Of a stretch of 64,000 nucleotides of DNA, positions 21,434 through 31,390 are shown in pieces. The notes beneath the pieces are model-generated. The model saw only the letters and a list, made by a program, of their open reading frames with translations. It did no database searches and was not told the origin of the DNA. A program made the position numbers and the translations under genes. This stretch comes from Thozetella sp. PMI_491 (lineage: Eukaryota > Ascomycota > Sordariomycetes > Chaetosphaeriales > Chaetosphaeriaceae): contig MU270017.1 in NCBI GenBank assembly GCA_021432635.1, forward strand, positions 372,001 through 436,000, given 5' to 3'. Numbering within the stretch: the first letter of the stretch is position 1; each line of letters opens with the position of its first letter.

Positions 21434-23263
21434 TTATGCCAAACTGTCTGCCAGCATCTTTGTAGGCCCAATGTGGTCCATCTCAACGTCGCTTTCCCCT
21501 AGCTCCCACTCCCTCCCTCGGAACCTCTGTGGCCATATCCCGTTCCTGCCCGGCGCCAGCACGCCGTTCGGATCCAGTGCGTCCTTGATGGTCTCGTTGA
21601 ACCGCATCAGCGCCTGATCACCCCAGCTGTACGTCCGCGCCACCTGGTCGGCGAACAGCAGGTGCGTGCGGTACTCGCCGAAGCCGCGGGCCGCGCACGC
21701 AGCGATCATCTCGCGCATGAGCCTGATGGCCCGCTTCTTCTCGTCGACGTCGCCGCGGTCGTACAGGATGTTGGCGATATAGTGCATCTCACGGCCGGCC
21801 ACGCAGAGCGTGGGGAACAGATCGAACCCGTGCCGGGCGTGCGCCGCGGCGATGATTTCGTGAAGGACGCGAGCGTCGTGGCCCCGGGTCGGCGCGATGG
21901 GGCTGAAGAAGAGATGCGCGCCGTTGGGGACCCAGTTCAGCCAGTCGAGCTCGCGGAGGACCGGCACGCCGGCACAGACCAGGGCGCGGGAGTGTAGATA
22001 GTGGGTAGGTGGCACGTCCTCGGGAAGGAAAAATCTGCTGCCGGGAATCTGGGAAAATGCCTTCTTGACAACTTCGAGTTGGCTGGCGATGGACTCCGGT
22101 GGGCCATACTGCGTACCGTAGAAGACCCAGGCACACTCCCCTAGCGGAAGCTCTTTGGCAGCGGCCGCGACCTCATCTCTCGTCATGGGCCCTGGACCAC
22201 CGTGGAAGTCGGAACGTGGCCGTCCCGTGACGTTGAGCTCCTGGATGACATGGCGCAGCTGTGGGATGTTGCCCAGGATTCGCTGCTGCGCAAGTGGCCG
22301 GATGATATCGACAATCTGCTCGAAGTCATCGTCTTTTTGGAAAGTGAAGCAGTAAGACTGGTTCTCGACTGGGGGCATCAGATGGAAGCCCATCTTGGTG
22401 ACGATGCCGAAGTTGCTCTGGGAGAATATGCCGTCGATCGAGGGCCCGAATGCATGCTGAAAGGACTGCCAAGTAGGATTGTCCGCCCCGTCCGGGCCAG
22501 GCATAGCGCCCATGCCGGTCCGCAGGAGCTCCCCGTTGGGAAGTACCACCTCCATCCCGCAATGGTTCGCGAAGTGGTCTCCGTAAGGCGTGTACCCCAC
22601 CCCCCTGTCACAAGCATTGCCGAGAACGCTGCCTCCTCCAAGATCGGGGGTATCGATCCACAGGGGCAGGCCCTGCCTCTGGATCTCTTCGTAGAGGCGG
22701 AAGTAGGTGACGCCTGGTTCGACCACGCAGCTCGCATTCTGTGCGTCGAGGCTCAGTATCCTATGCATCCTGCGTCCTAGGTCCAGGACGACGCCACCGG
22801 GAACGCGCGGCGCCGCTCCTCCGTACCCAACATTACGCCCGATGGAGATAGGGTAGATCGGGATGCTGTACTTGTTCGCCCAGCGAACCACTTGCTGCAC
22901 CTCTTCTGCCGACCCAGGAAACACGACAGCACTGCTTACAAGCTCTTCCTGGTCGACAATGTGAAATGCATCGTGTGTGTTTGGATGTTCCAAGTACCAC
23001 CCGTCCACGAGCGCCTTGTCGTTCACCTCAACATTCTCACGGCCAATGGCGGCTCTGAGGTCTTGGACTGCCTGCTCGAATACATCCAGGGTGATATCCG
23101 GCGGCAGTCGAACGCCCCTCTGTCGAGGTCGGCTCTGCGGCAGCGTGCGGTGCCGCACCAGGCGGTCTCTCGCTTCCACAGCCTCTTTCGCGAGCCGTAC
23201 CGGCACACCACTGTGCCTCTCCTCCAAGGATGGAGGAGGAAGAAGTGAAATCTCTTCTGTCAT
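21434..23263 (-). CDS. vaoA: Vanillyl-alcohol-oxidase-type FAD enzyme
   Basis: A single-exon protein of 609 residues in the VAO/4-cresol oxidase family. These enzymes oxidise para-substituted phenols such as vanillyl alcohol and 4-allylphenols using covalently bound FAD and oxygen. The FAD-binding half has PISIGRNVGYGG, TPDLGGGSVLGN and RGVGYTPYGDH; the C-terminus has VLAPGRNGIWP. Residue spacing matches the Penicillium enzyme. Taking the His of REMHYI as 466 places the His of NGAHLFFSPI at 422 (the FAD-linking residue) and Tyr-Arg of GEYRTHLLF at 503/504. Asp and Tyr 17 residues apart (PDLGGGS, GVGYTPY) fit 170/187. No signal peptide; the end (DSLA) is not a peroxisomal signal. It is divergently transcribed from a flavin monooxygenase 488 bp away. 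Confidence 0.9.
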   Translation of the reverse strand: MTEEISLLPPPSLEERHSGVPVRLAKEAVEARDRLVRHRTLPQSRPRQRGVRLPPDITLDVFEQAVQDLRAAIGRENVEVNDKALVDGWYLEHPNTHDAFHIVDQEELVSSAVVFPGSAEEVQQVVRWANKYSIPIYPISIGRNVGYGGAAPRVPGGVVLDLGRRMHRILSLDAQNASCVVEPGVTYFRLYEEIQRQGLPLWIDTPDLGGGSVLGNACDRGVGYTPYGDHFANHCGMEVVLPNGELLRTGMGAMPGPDGADNPTWQSFQHAFGPSIDGIFSQSNFGIVTKMGFHLMPPVENQSYCFTFQKDDDFEQIVDIIRPLAQQRILGNIPQLRHVIQELNVTGRPRSDFHGGPGPMTRDEVAAAAKELPLGECAWVFYGTQYGPPESIASQLEVVKKAFSQIPGSRFFLPEDVPPTHYLHSRALVCAGVPVLRELDWLNWVPNGAHLFFSPIAPTRGHDARVLHEIIAAAHARHGFDLFPTLCVAGREMHYIANILYDRGDVDEKKRAIRLMREMIAACAARGFGEYRTHLLFADQVARTYSWGDQALMRFNETIKDALDPNGVLAPGRNGIWPQRFRGREWELGESDVEMDHIGPTKMLADSLA

Positions 23264-23751
23264 TTGGAAATCAGGAAGTGACAGTCGTCACCTTAGCCAA
23301 ACTGTGCCGAGAGCGGCCGTGGTGACGTCCAAAATATAGAGTCTGATGGTGGACCAGGCCGAGGTCATAATAGTCTAGAAGGGCGGGGGCCGGAGCGCTT
23401 TCGCACTTCGCGGCCTGCATGGCTGGCCCAAGTGGATAAACAAGAGGAAAGCATGATGCGCGGGACACAAGGTTGTAGGCGGGGTTCTTCGGCAGATGTG
23501 TTTGTTGGAGATATGTTTGACCATAGGCTGACGATCTCTCCCCGCTCGCAACGCCACTTACAGCCAGCGCCTATCTACGCAGTCTTAGACCATTGGGATC
23601 AAAGAGTACATCTTGTTTCATTCGAAGTCTGGCTGTGCAACAACTGTGCCGTCCAGCTACCCTCCCTTACGCGTTCATTTCAAGCACCTAGCTGTCTCTC
23701 TCCTTCTCGGAACTTACCATTGGGCTACGAGGCTTGGAGCTGTTACTCAAG
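23264..23751. promoter_or_regulatory. Shared upstream region of the oxidase/monooxygenase pair
   Basis: The 488 bp lie between divergent start codons, so both promoters are here. I see no clear TATA box on either side. Co-regulation by a factor bound here is an inference from the arrangement alone. Confidence 0.45.
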
Positions 23752-25273
23752 ATGAGCGAGAGCAAGGATCCAATCAAAGGTCCGTATTGGCCATAATTCT
23801 CTAATAGAATACATCAAGCAATTTCACAGCATATGCACAAAATTAATGCTTCTAGGGCAAGACCTGCCGCTAACGCGGTTGCAGTCATTGTAATCGGTGC
23901 CGGCCTCGGTGGGTGCGCCGCTGCTCTAGCAATGAAGCACCATGGCCACGATGTAGTCGTCTACGAAAAGCTGAGTCGGTTCAAACGCTTAGGAGATTCC
24001 CTCGGGCTGGGAGAGAACGCCCTAAAGCTGCTGGAACGCTGGGGCGGTTCGGGACTCTATCAACGTTTGACAAGCATCGGCAACCAGGCTGAAGATATGC
24101 AGATTCGACGGTGGAGTGACGGTAAGATACTCGCACAGCAGCCGTTGATGGACATGGCTGGGTATATCGGCCATCGTGGCGACTATCATGAGGCATTCCT
24201 CCAAGCGGTGCGTGATGCCGGGATCCCTCTACACACAGGCTCGGAGGTTGTCGCCTTTGACGAGGACAAACCGAGCGTGATATTCGCAGATGGGAGAGAG
24301 GAGACTGCCGACATCGTCATAGGCGCCGATGGTATCAAGTCCAAGGCGAGAGAGCTTGTTCTTGGGTTCACTGACGCGCCGAAAAGCTCGGGATACTCAT
24401 GCTTTCGAGCCTACTTTCCCGGGGAACACCTGAGGGAGGACCCGCTGTGTCGCGACTTTGTCGACCACGACTGCGTCAATATTTGGTAAGGGGAACACTT
24501 CCCTCAATGCAGTGTTGCATTGTCCTTCCAGACCGATTGCTCAGTCTCGGCCACAGGATCGGAGACGACACCCATCTCGTGCAAAACACGCTTCGCGATG
24601 GCAAGGAATTCAACTGGATCATCACCCGAAAGCTCTCGCACGAGGCGGATATGGAGATTAAGGAGTCCTGGTTCCAGGAAGGGGACCTAGATGAGGTGAG
24701 GAAGCTACTTGTCGGCCTAGACCCCCGAATCGCAGCCGCAGTAAAGAAGACGCCGTCGTGCCTTGATTGGAAGATTTGCTACCGAGATCCACTCCCTACC
24801 TGGGTGTCAAAGAGCCACAGGATCGCCTTGCTCGGAGATAGCTGCCACCCTCATCTGCCTACCAGCGCCCAGGGGGCCAGCCAAGCAACAGAAAGCGGCG
24901 CGGTCTTAGCGGTTTGTTTGAAACTTGCGGGGAAGAGTAACATCCCACTGGCGGTAGGTGATGCTATCATCCAGAACATATGGCTCCGATCCGGGAGGCT
25001 CACATGATTCGCTGCTAGACACGCACATACGAGAAGATGAGGTTTCCCAGGACGCGGCTGAGTCAAAGGAATGGCGAGGATCTCCGTGACCGCTGGCACA
25101 GTGCGCTCAAGAACCTCGATGAAGGAGCCGAGATAGACCCTGAGTCCGTGAAGATGCGGAATCGATGGCTCTATGCGTACGATGCCGAGCAGGACGCCCG
25201 AGACAGGTGGGAGGAGGTGTCCTCGCAGGTGGCAGAAGAGCTAAGAGTCGGGAAGATCACCACTTTATGCTAG
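23752..25273 (+). CDS. FAD-dependent aromatic monooxygenase (salicylate-hydroxylase-like)
   Basis: Four exons are modelled: 23752-23783, 23856-24485, 24557-24953 and 25019-25273. They give 437 residues; every join keeps frame. The first exon (MSESKDPIKG) is the least sure; an alternative start is 23833. The family signatures are all present. The Rossmann GxGxxG is VIVIGAGLGGC, the DG motif is IVIGADGIKSKARELV, and the GD motif is IALLGDSCHPHLP followed by ASQATESG. Joins restore FVDHDCVNIW-IGDDTHLV and PLA-TRTYEKMRFPR, both typical of this class. These enzymes hydroxylate phenolic acids with NAD(P)H and oxygen. Its divergent pairing with the oxidase suggests joint catabolism of phenolics; the exact substrate is unknown. 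The C-terminus is unremarkable, without a targeting signal. Confidence 0.85.
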
Positions 25274-26477
25274 CTAGGTAGCTAGACGGCCCTTTATTTC
25301 AATAAACGAATATCTCATATATCTGCCCGGACTCGCCACGTTAAGGATAACAGTAGAATCTACCTACATGTTAGGGCCAGGCGGGAACTCGCCGAAAAGT
25401 CTTTGGTCGGTGCTGTTCTCGGAGAGTCCCGGCCCCTCTAAAAGCCTTAGCTTGCTCTATGGATGAGAGCTGCTTGACACCCCGAGCATGTTAATACAAT
25501 TAATGCAAGGCATACATGACCTCGCAGGCTGCAGCATGTGAGACGAGATGTGCCAATCGCTTGCACGAGGCGAAAAGGCGATCTTGGCCCATCCCATTCT
25601 CTAAAGAGCGCGGGACCTCCTACACGCAATGCACGAACACATTGATTTGCATGACCCCATAATCCACTTAGAACCTGACCGACTGGAGGCAGTGACACCA
25701 ATATGCCACGCCACGGGCTGTCCACAATGCTAGAGGATGCTTGGCACCCACAACGCTGGGTGCTGGCCCAGTCCCCTCCCCCTTTTCTGTCTATACGCCG
25801 AGGGCAAGTATTCTGGGATGATAACTAAATATGGGTGACAAGATTCGTCAGTCTCGCGTCAAGGCCATCCGTCATTGCCATGCCGCAATAGACATCATGG
25901 ACCCCGCTAGATATGAACCAGTACAGGGGATCGACCACCAGGCCCCTCTAATAGCCGCTGCGGTGAAGCTTAAGCTGCTGCCGAGGGGCATACGCGCTGC
26001 GAGCGCGGTCTTGAGCCTAGCATTTCTGGAGCCTGCCCAGCCAACTAATGCAGACCCCGCCCTGGAAAACTGCTCGTCCGGCGCGGCAATCAGCATCTTC
26101 GGACAGCTCCGCACACCGATGGCACCTATCAGGGAGGTGTCAGCGCTCTCTTCATGCAATGATCTTCTTACCGGCCTACACGTGGCCGGCTGTTATGGTG
26201 ACGGACCCGAGTGTGACGGCCCAGGGCACCGCCGGGAGATGGGTCGCACACCGCGGCGATTGGGTCGCGGCTATGGCGCAACGCTATTGTTCCCCTCGTG
26301 ACGCCAGTATGGTGGACGGGCTCCCCTGCGGAACGGGCGGGTCGGTCTGGAGCTCGTTGTGAGCGGTCCAAGGAAGGAGAGGGTTGCTAGTGTGGAGGGA
26401 CAGCAGCTGAGCGCGGCAAGTAGGCTGGTAGGTAGGTTGATGTGCAACTGCTGTGCTCCGGCGGCCGTCGCAATATC
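25274..26477. other. 1.2 kb gene-free stretch before the metallothionein
   Basis: Overlapping frames on both strands between 25831 and 26371 have GC-driven openness but no domain or splice logic. I regard the stretch as intergenic and regulatory for the metallothionein downstream. Confidence 0.4.
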
Positions 26478-26483
26478 TATAAA
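26478..26483 (+). promoter_or_regulatory. TATA box of the metallothionein gene
   Basis: TATAAA in CTATAAAGAGG lies about 108 bp before the metallothionein start. A CT-rich stretch (26515-26535) follows, as expected around a fungal transcription start. Confidence 0.55.
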
Positions 26484-26590
26484 GAGGGCTGGCCGGCCTG
26501 GGAGGACCGTCTTGAGTTTCTCCTCTTCCTCATCCGAAGACAAGAGTATCTACCTATCTGACCCAAAACCATCCAAATCTAGCCGCCATC

Positions 26591-26713
26591 ATGACCGACT
26601 GCGACTGCAAGACCTGCTCCTGCTCGGGCAGCTGCAACGGATGCAGCTGCAGCTCCTGCGTGAGTGTCCCGCCTAGCCAGGCACCAAATGCAATGCCGCG
26701 CACTGCAACATAG
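26591..26713 (+). CDS. Metallothionein-like Cys-rich peptide
   Basis: The start context is CCGCCATCATGACC. The first 23 residues hold eight cysteines in CxC and CxxC pairs: CDCKTCSCSGSCNGCSCSSC. This closely resembles the Neurospora-type copper metallothionein, which has seven cysteines in about 26 residues and binds Cu(I) in the cytosol. Read without splicing the frame runs 40 residues, with a cysteine-free tail ending PRTAT. Directly after the last Cys codon stands GTGAGT, a good splice donor. The real protein may therefore end in a short second exon further down; I could not fix the acceptor. Expression is probably metal-induced, as in the family. Confidence 0.75.
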   Translation: MTDCDCKTCSCSGSCNGCSCSSCVSVPPSQAPNAMPRTAT

Positions 26714-27096
26714 GAGCTAATAGAACAAAGAACCACTAGGAAGGGAGAAATATTGGGGTCAGTCGAGGGGTTTGGATCGGGGTAACGCAAGTTGTTCATC
26801 AAGGTACGGCGAGGGCCTGGTTCTATAAGGGGTAAGGGGGGTTCATGTAGCAAGCATCCTATCCTTCAATACACAACATTCAGCATTGATCATTCGCACA
26901 TATTTCCAGGAACTCTTCTTGGGAATGAATGCTTGTGACATGGACCATTACGCTTTGGCTCTATTCTAGAAACCCCGTCTATCTAACGACCGACCCCGTG
27001 TGCAAAATGCATCTATGACTGTCCCACCGTCGCACACCCACGCCAAGAACCCGCCGGGGCAGACGCCACGCTTCGTATTAGAAAGGAACCACATGC

Positions 27097-29433
27097 TCAA
27101 TGGCTGGCCTTGATCGGTGCCCAGTCCTGGAGCCAGCCTCGTGCTTTCGCCAGATTCCCCCCCTCTGCTTCCAAGCTGGCTACGCACCACTCGAAATCCC
27201 ACACGCCCTCGGCAGCCACCATCTCTGCGAGCTTTCGGCGCTTCTGAGACGACTCATCCACGCAAAAGTGCATCTGCTGGGCCTTGTCGGAAACGGCCTC
27301 TAGAAGTGGTTTCACAAGAGGTAGCGCAGCAGCTGCAGTGCCCCCCAGCTTCTCGAGGCCCAGGTGCTCCCGGCCGGTCTTGCACCACTCGTTCAGGCAT
27401 CCCTTCTTGCCACAGCCGCTCATGAGCTGCGAGAGATAGCGGCGCTCGATGCGCCGTCGGAGAGCCTTGCCCTCCGGGTCGTGCATGCTGACGTACAGCG
27501 GTCCAAAGCACAAACTGCAGAGACCCAGGTCGTTCCCGGGGCCTTGGCCCATCCTCGTTCCGCCGTTGACCTGGCCGCGTGGCCCAATTCCATGAAGGGT
27601 GCGCCCACAGAGCTCGTTGCGGCAGATCTCGGGCCGCGCGCGGCCGACCTTGTCAAGCTCGTGATGCGCCATGTGCGCTGCCATATCCCGCAGCCGGATG
27701 ATAGACCCGCAGAGATGGCAGTCCGTCGTACGGGCGCCATCTGCGCGCTCGTGTGCCGTGAGTCCCGAGATGACGGTCTCGGCTTCTGAGGACAGGTCGA
27801 GCGGATCACCTTCCTGTGGTACTTCGAGGTGGCAGAACTGGCATAGGATGACCTTGCCCGGGCACACCGTCGTACGGTGGCGTGCTAGTTCGGGCAGAGA
27901 AGGAAACGTAAAGGGGCTCGTCGGTCCGCAGGACGGACAAGTGTGCGTGGTATGCTCGATGTAGTCATGTTTCGCCTTGCTCGCAGCCGAGGAGCCATAT
28001 GCTTCGGGATGGTCCGGGCAGTGCCAATGACTCGCCCATTCGGCTGACGACTTCTGGAAGACATTCTTGCAATGCGGGCACAGAATGTTGTTCCGAAGGC
28101 AAAAATTTTGATGGAGCACCATTGTTCGTTTCGGTACCCATTGGAGGCAGTTGTTACACTGCTCTTCATCCGGTGTGTGCGCGGGGGAGCTTTCGAGATC
28201 GACAGGGTCGATAGCTGTTCCCTCCGTGCTGGCTGCCTTCGCCCGAAGCAGGTACCGGGTTGGGGGCTTGTTACCGAGAGGTCCTTCCGGTAGGGAGAAG
28301 CCGTGGACAGAGACTAGGAGGCTCTCTGCTCCTTCAAGTTCGGCATTGGTCGGCTGGATCGTTATTCGTTTGACTCCATCTTTGGGGGATGTAAAGTCCC
28401 CAAAGATATATTCCGAGTCTCTGGGCGACGCCCTCTGCCGGTTCGACTTGGGGCTTACAAATAAATCGACCTCCTCGTCTTCCCGAACCGTGAGCTCTAT
28501 GGTGAGCGACCGGGATTTGTCCCATGATGGGAGCTCGTAGTCAACGTAATCACCCGCGAGCACCTGTCCCTCCACATCTTTCCAGATGTCGATTGCATGG
28601 CCGGCCGAGCTACCGGCCGCCGTGCCAGGTGCCCGCTGCTGCTTCGCGGCGATCTGACGAAGCGTTTCCCGGGCCTGCTCCTCGTTCAGGGCCTCAATGT
28701 CCACCTCGAGATCGGTGTCAACCACGCATACGCCGTCTCCTTCCGGCTCAAACTTGTCCGCCAGAAACCTGAACTCTTCGCCCTTTACCCCCCGCACGGT
28801 CAGCAGCGCATTTTTGGTGAGCGTGGTGAAGCTCGCACGAAGCTGCCTCTCCAGCAACGATTTCCAGTCGTCTGGATTGTAGCCGGCCTCGAGCGGTCGC
28901 AGGCGTACGTAGGTCCCCTTGGGCAGTTGCTGTGCTTTGACAGTGATCCGTAGCTTGCCGTCATCTCCTCCAGCCATGTCGTCTCCCGTCAGGTCGATGA
29001 CACTGTCGGAATCCGCTACATCAGAATCTACCACATCGGAATCTTCGATCCCTAGAGCCTCCATGAGATAGGGACTCAGCGCGACCTCTCCCTCGTTGGC
29101 CGAAAACTCGCGGATGCCAGCGTAGATGGTGTTGCCGTTCCTCTGGTTTACGAGCCGGAACATTAGCGGGTGGGGAAGGTTTTGGTAGGTCTCGCGGTAT
29201 TGGGAGCGCTCGCGCTGGGCCGAGGCGACCGAGTAAGGGTTGAATGGGTCAAACGAGGTGAAGGTGTGGGAAGTCGAGGGACCCGTGGTCGTGGAGGCGG
29301 CAAGAAGCTGCTCGAGCGCGGACTGCGGGAGGAGGATCTTGTCGCCTTCGAGGCTCTTCGCCGCGGATGTTCGGGTCGGGTGCGCTATGGAGAAGGACGA
29401 CGTCCATTTGAGCTCGGCCGCGGGTTCAGCCAT
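27097..29433 (-). CDS. UFD1-domain protein with C-terminal zinc fingers
   Basis: A single-exon protein of 778 residues. The N-terminal part resembles the UFD1 double-psi barrel: ILLPQSALEQLLA, HPLMFRLVNQRNGNTIYAG, VALSPYLMEALGI, then KGTYVRLRPLEAGYNPDDWK and LEKQLR-like RQLRASFTTLTKNALLTV. UFD1 partners Npl4 and Cdc48 in extracting ubiquitylated proteins. Unlike canonical UFD1 (about 360 residues), this form carries a long C-terminal half rich in Cys/His pairs (CNNCLQWVPKRTMVLHQNFC, CPHCKNVF, CPSCG, CQFCHLEV, CHLCGSIIRLRDMAAHMAHH). These are consistent with TRAF/C2H2-like zinc fingers. It matches a fungal UFD1-like family distinct from the essential UFD1. A ubiquitin-linked role is inferred. 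Confidence 0.82.
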   Translation of the reverse strand: MAEPAAELKWTSSFSIAHPTRTSAAKSLEGDKILLPQSALEQLLAASTTTGPSTSHTFTSFDPFNPYSVASAQRERSQYRETYQNLPHPLMFRLVNQRNGNTIYAGIREFSANEGEVALSPYLMEALGIEDSDVVDSDVADSDSVIDLTGDDMAGGDDGKLRITVKAQQLPKGTYVRLRPLEAGYNPDDWKSLLERQLRASFTTLTKNALLTVRGVKGEEFRFLADKFEPEGDGVCVVDTDLEVDIEALNEEQARETLRQIAAKQQRAPGTAAGSSAGHAIDIWKDVEGQVLAGDYVDYELPSWDKSRSLTIELTVREDEEVDLFVSPKSNRQRASPRDSEYIFGDFTSPKDGVKRITIQPTNAELEGAESLLVSVHGFSLPEGPLGNKPPTRYLLRAKAASTEGTAIDPVDLESSPAHTPDEEQCNNCLQWVPKRTMVLHQNFCLRNNILCPHCKNVFQKSSAEWASHWHCPDHPEAYGSSAASKAKHDYIEHTTHTCPSCGPTSPFTFPSLPELARHRTTVCPGKVILCQFCHLEVPQEGDPLDLSSEAETVISGLTAHERADGARTTDCHLCGSIIRLRDMAAHMAHHELDKVGRARPEICRNELCGRTLHGIGPRGQVNGGTRMGQGPGNDLGLCSLCFGPLYVSMHDPEGKALRRRIERRYLSQLMSGCGKKGCLNEWCKTGREHLGLEKLGGTAAAALPLVKPLLEAVSDKAQQMHFCVDESSQKRRKLAEMVAAEGVWDFEWCVASLEAEGGNLAKARGWLQDWAPIKASH

Positions 29434-31390
29434 GTTTGCTCCTCGGGCAAGGCAGATACCCCCGCCTGAGGGCTGATGTGCTCGTACTGGATTAAGTACC
29501 TAGCTTTGCCCCCGTTGCAGCTTTGGGTTGCGAGGTCGGTCCGCTGTAGTCTGTCGTGGCGAGAGCAGCTGATATCAGCAAGTGTTAATCGCGACGCAGG
29601 CAACAAAGCATCCACGAGTTTAATCGACACTGCGCGGGAATGGAGGATTTATTATGTACAGCGGGTAGAGTACAAATTTGGGTATGGTACAGGAAAGGGA
29701 GATAAAATAAAATAAAAAAGGAAGCGCTGATGCCAACAAGAAGAGAGCCCGATCCCTAGTTCCTGGTGTGGAATCTCGAGGACGTCGCGGGCCAGGGACC
29801 GAGTTGTGCTCAATAAGACGCGGCGTTGCAGCTGGAAGCTTCCATCGCCAGACTGCAAATGAATGCCCCTCCCTCCGACCTCGCCTTAAGGCTACTATGA
29901 CTGGGCTGTGGGCTGCGATTTGCGGGGCTGGCGCACACGCCACCCTCGTGCTGCTTGTTGCCTGAGGCTGAAATAGCAAGGGGAGTGAGTGGGCTTGGGT
30001 TGGGTGAGCGCTGGCTTCGAGTGGAGCGCTTGGAGGAGGAAGGACATTGCCCCACCCTTGGCCACGGTCCTTCCTTGATGTCGAGACTCGCCGCACGGCA
30101 TCCCCCGAGGTGCAGGCCCAGAGTCCGTGGCTAGCTCAGCCCGCTGAGGTGCCTTGGACGCCTTTTTTGACCTGCGCGGTTGCTTGAAAACCTGCATGCC
30201 ATGTCATGCAGTCCCGCACTCTAGCTGGATGGTGCAATAAAAATCTCCGTAGCACCTTCCCTTTTCCGCGAGGAAACAATGGAGTGTAGCAGCGAAGTGT
30301 GGGCACTGAACGAGCTCCAGATCGTGGGTCTGGAGGTCTAGACAGCTCTGTTGCATCCCTGAAGTGAGAACCCCTCTCAGGAGCTCCGATAAGATAAGGG
30401 AAGGGAGCGGCCGTCTTGCCCGTGTATCCGTCCTTGCCGTCTGGGCGCTACAGTAGTTGACATGTATTATCCTTGCCCTGAGCGTCCCAACAAGAAAGGG
30501 CGCCAGCGCGCAGAACCCAGTCAAGCAGTTTACCTAAGAGGAAATCCGAGGAGCAGTGGGCGCCGCAGTGGGTGCAGCAGGGCAAAAAGCACCCCACGTT
30601 GCATGCTTTACGGCTCGCCACCCACGTCGCTCGTGCCATGCGCCTAGAGCGCTTTTGCAGGAGGGGCTTACAGCGCCAGCGGGTGGGGGAGAAAGAGGAG
30701 GGAGAGGAGGGAAAGCGGAGCGGGCGGTCTCGTCTTTTGTGCCATGCCTGGTGTTGATGGAGCGTTTGCTGGAGCGTTGAGGAGATCAGAGGTCTCAGAA
30801 CTCGGCGCTCGGTCGGCCTGCGCCTAGCTTCATGTAACGCTTGGGTAGGAAGGAGCAGCCGGGAGGGACATTAAGAGACGGAGCCAAGCCCATTCTCTTG
30901 CGGCAGGAAACACAGGCAGAAACATCAGACCAATCTTGTCTTTCTGCAGCAGGCCGCCAGACGCCGCCTGCCGTGATCGACCAGCCGATCGGCAATTGTT
31001 GCGGAAGCTCCGGGGACCCTGAATGGTCTTGACCTGTCTTAGAGCTATATGCCCCAAGCTCTTTGGCGTATGAGCCAAGTCGGTGAGGTCTTGGCGGATC
31101 GCCCTCCATTTCGCCTCAGTCTGCCGCCGTCTGCCTCAGTTTGCTTCTTCGCGCCACGAAGCCCTGTGGCATGTTAAATAGCCCATCTCGAGATACTCCG
31201 TCGCCCTGACTTCTCATTTCTAAGCTGCTCAGCGTTTTTGCTTGTGTTTTGGGAACCCACGCCAGGCCCGTTGACAACAACGCCTGCCTGTCTACCCGCG
31301 CGTTGGTCGTCGGCTATCGAACGACCCGCCGCCAAAACCCCGAACCTCAGCTAAGGAAGCTTCCAACTGCAGTCACCCCACACCGCGACA
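29434..31390. other. 2 kb gene-free stretch between divergent genes
   Basis: The UFD1-like gene and the F-box gene point away from each other across this interval. The many short frames (for example 29620-30096 and 30204-30524) lack domains or splice structure. I see no RNA gene or repeat; it probably holds both promoters and leaders. Confidence 0.4.

Noticed and set aside
25831-26371. 156-codon and overlapping frames before the metallothionein
   Set aside because: No domain or splice structure; frames are open on both strands as expected from GC content.
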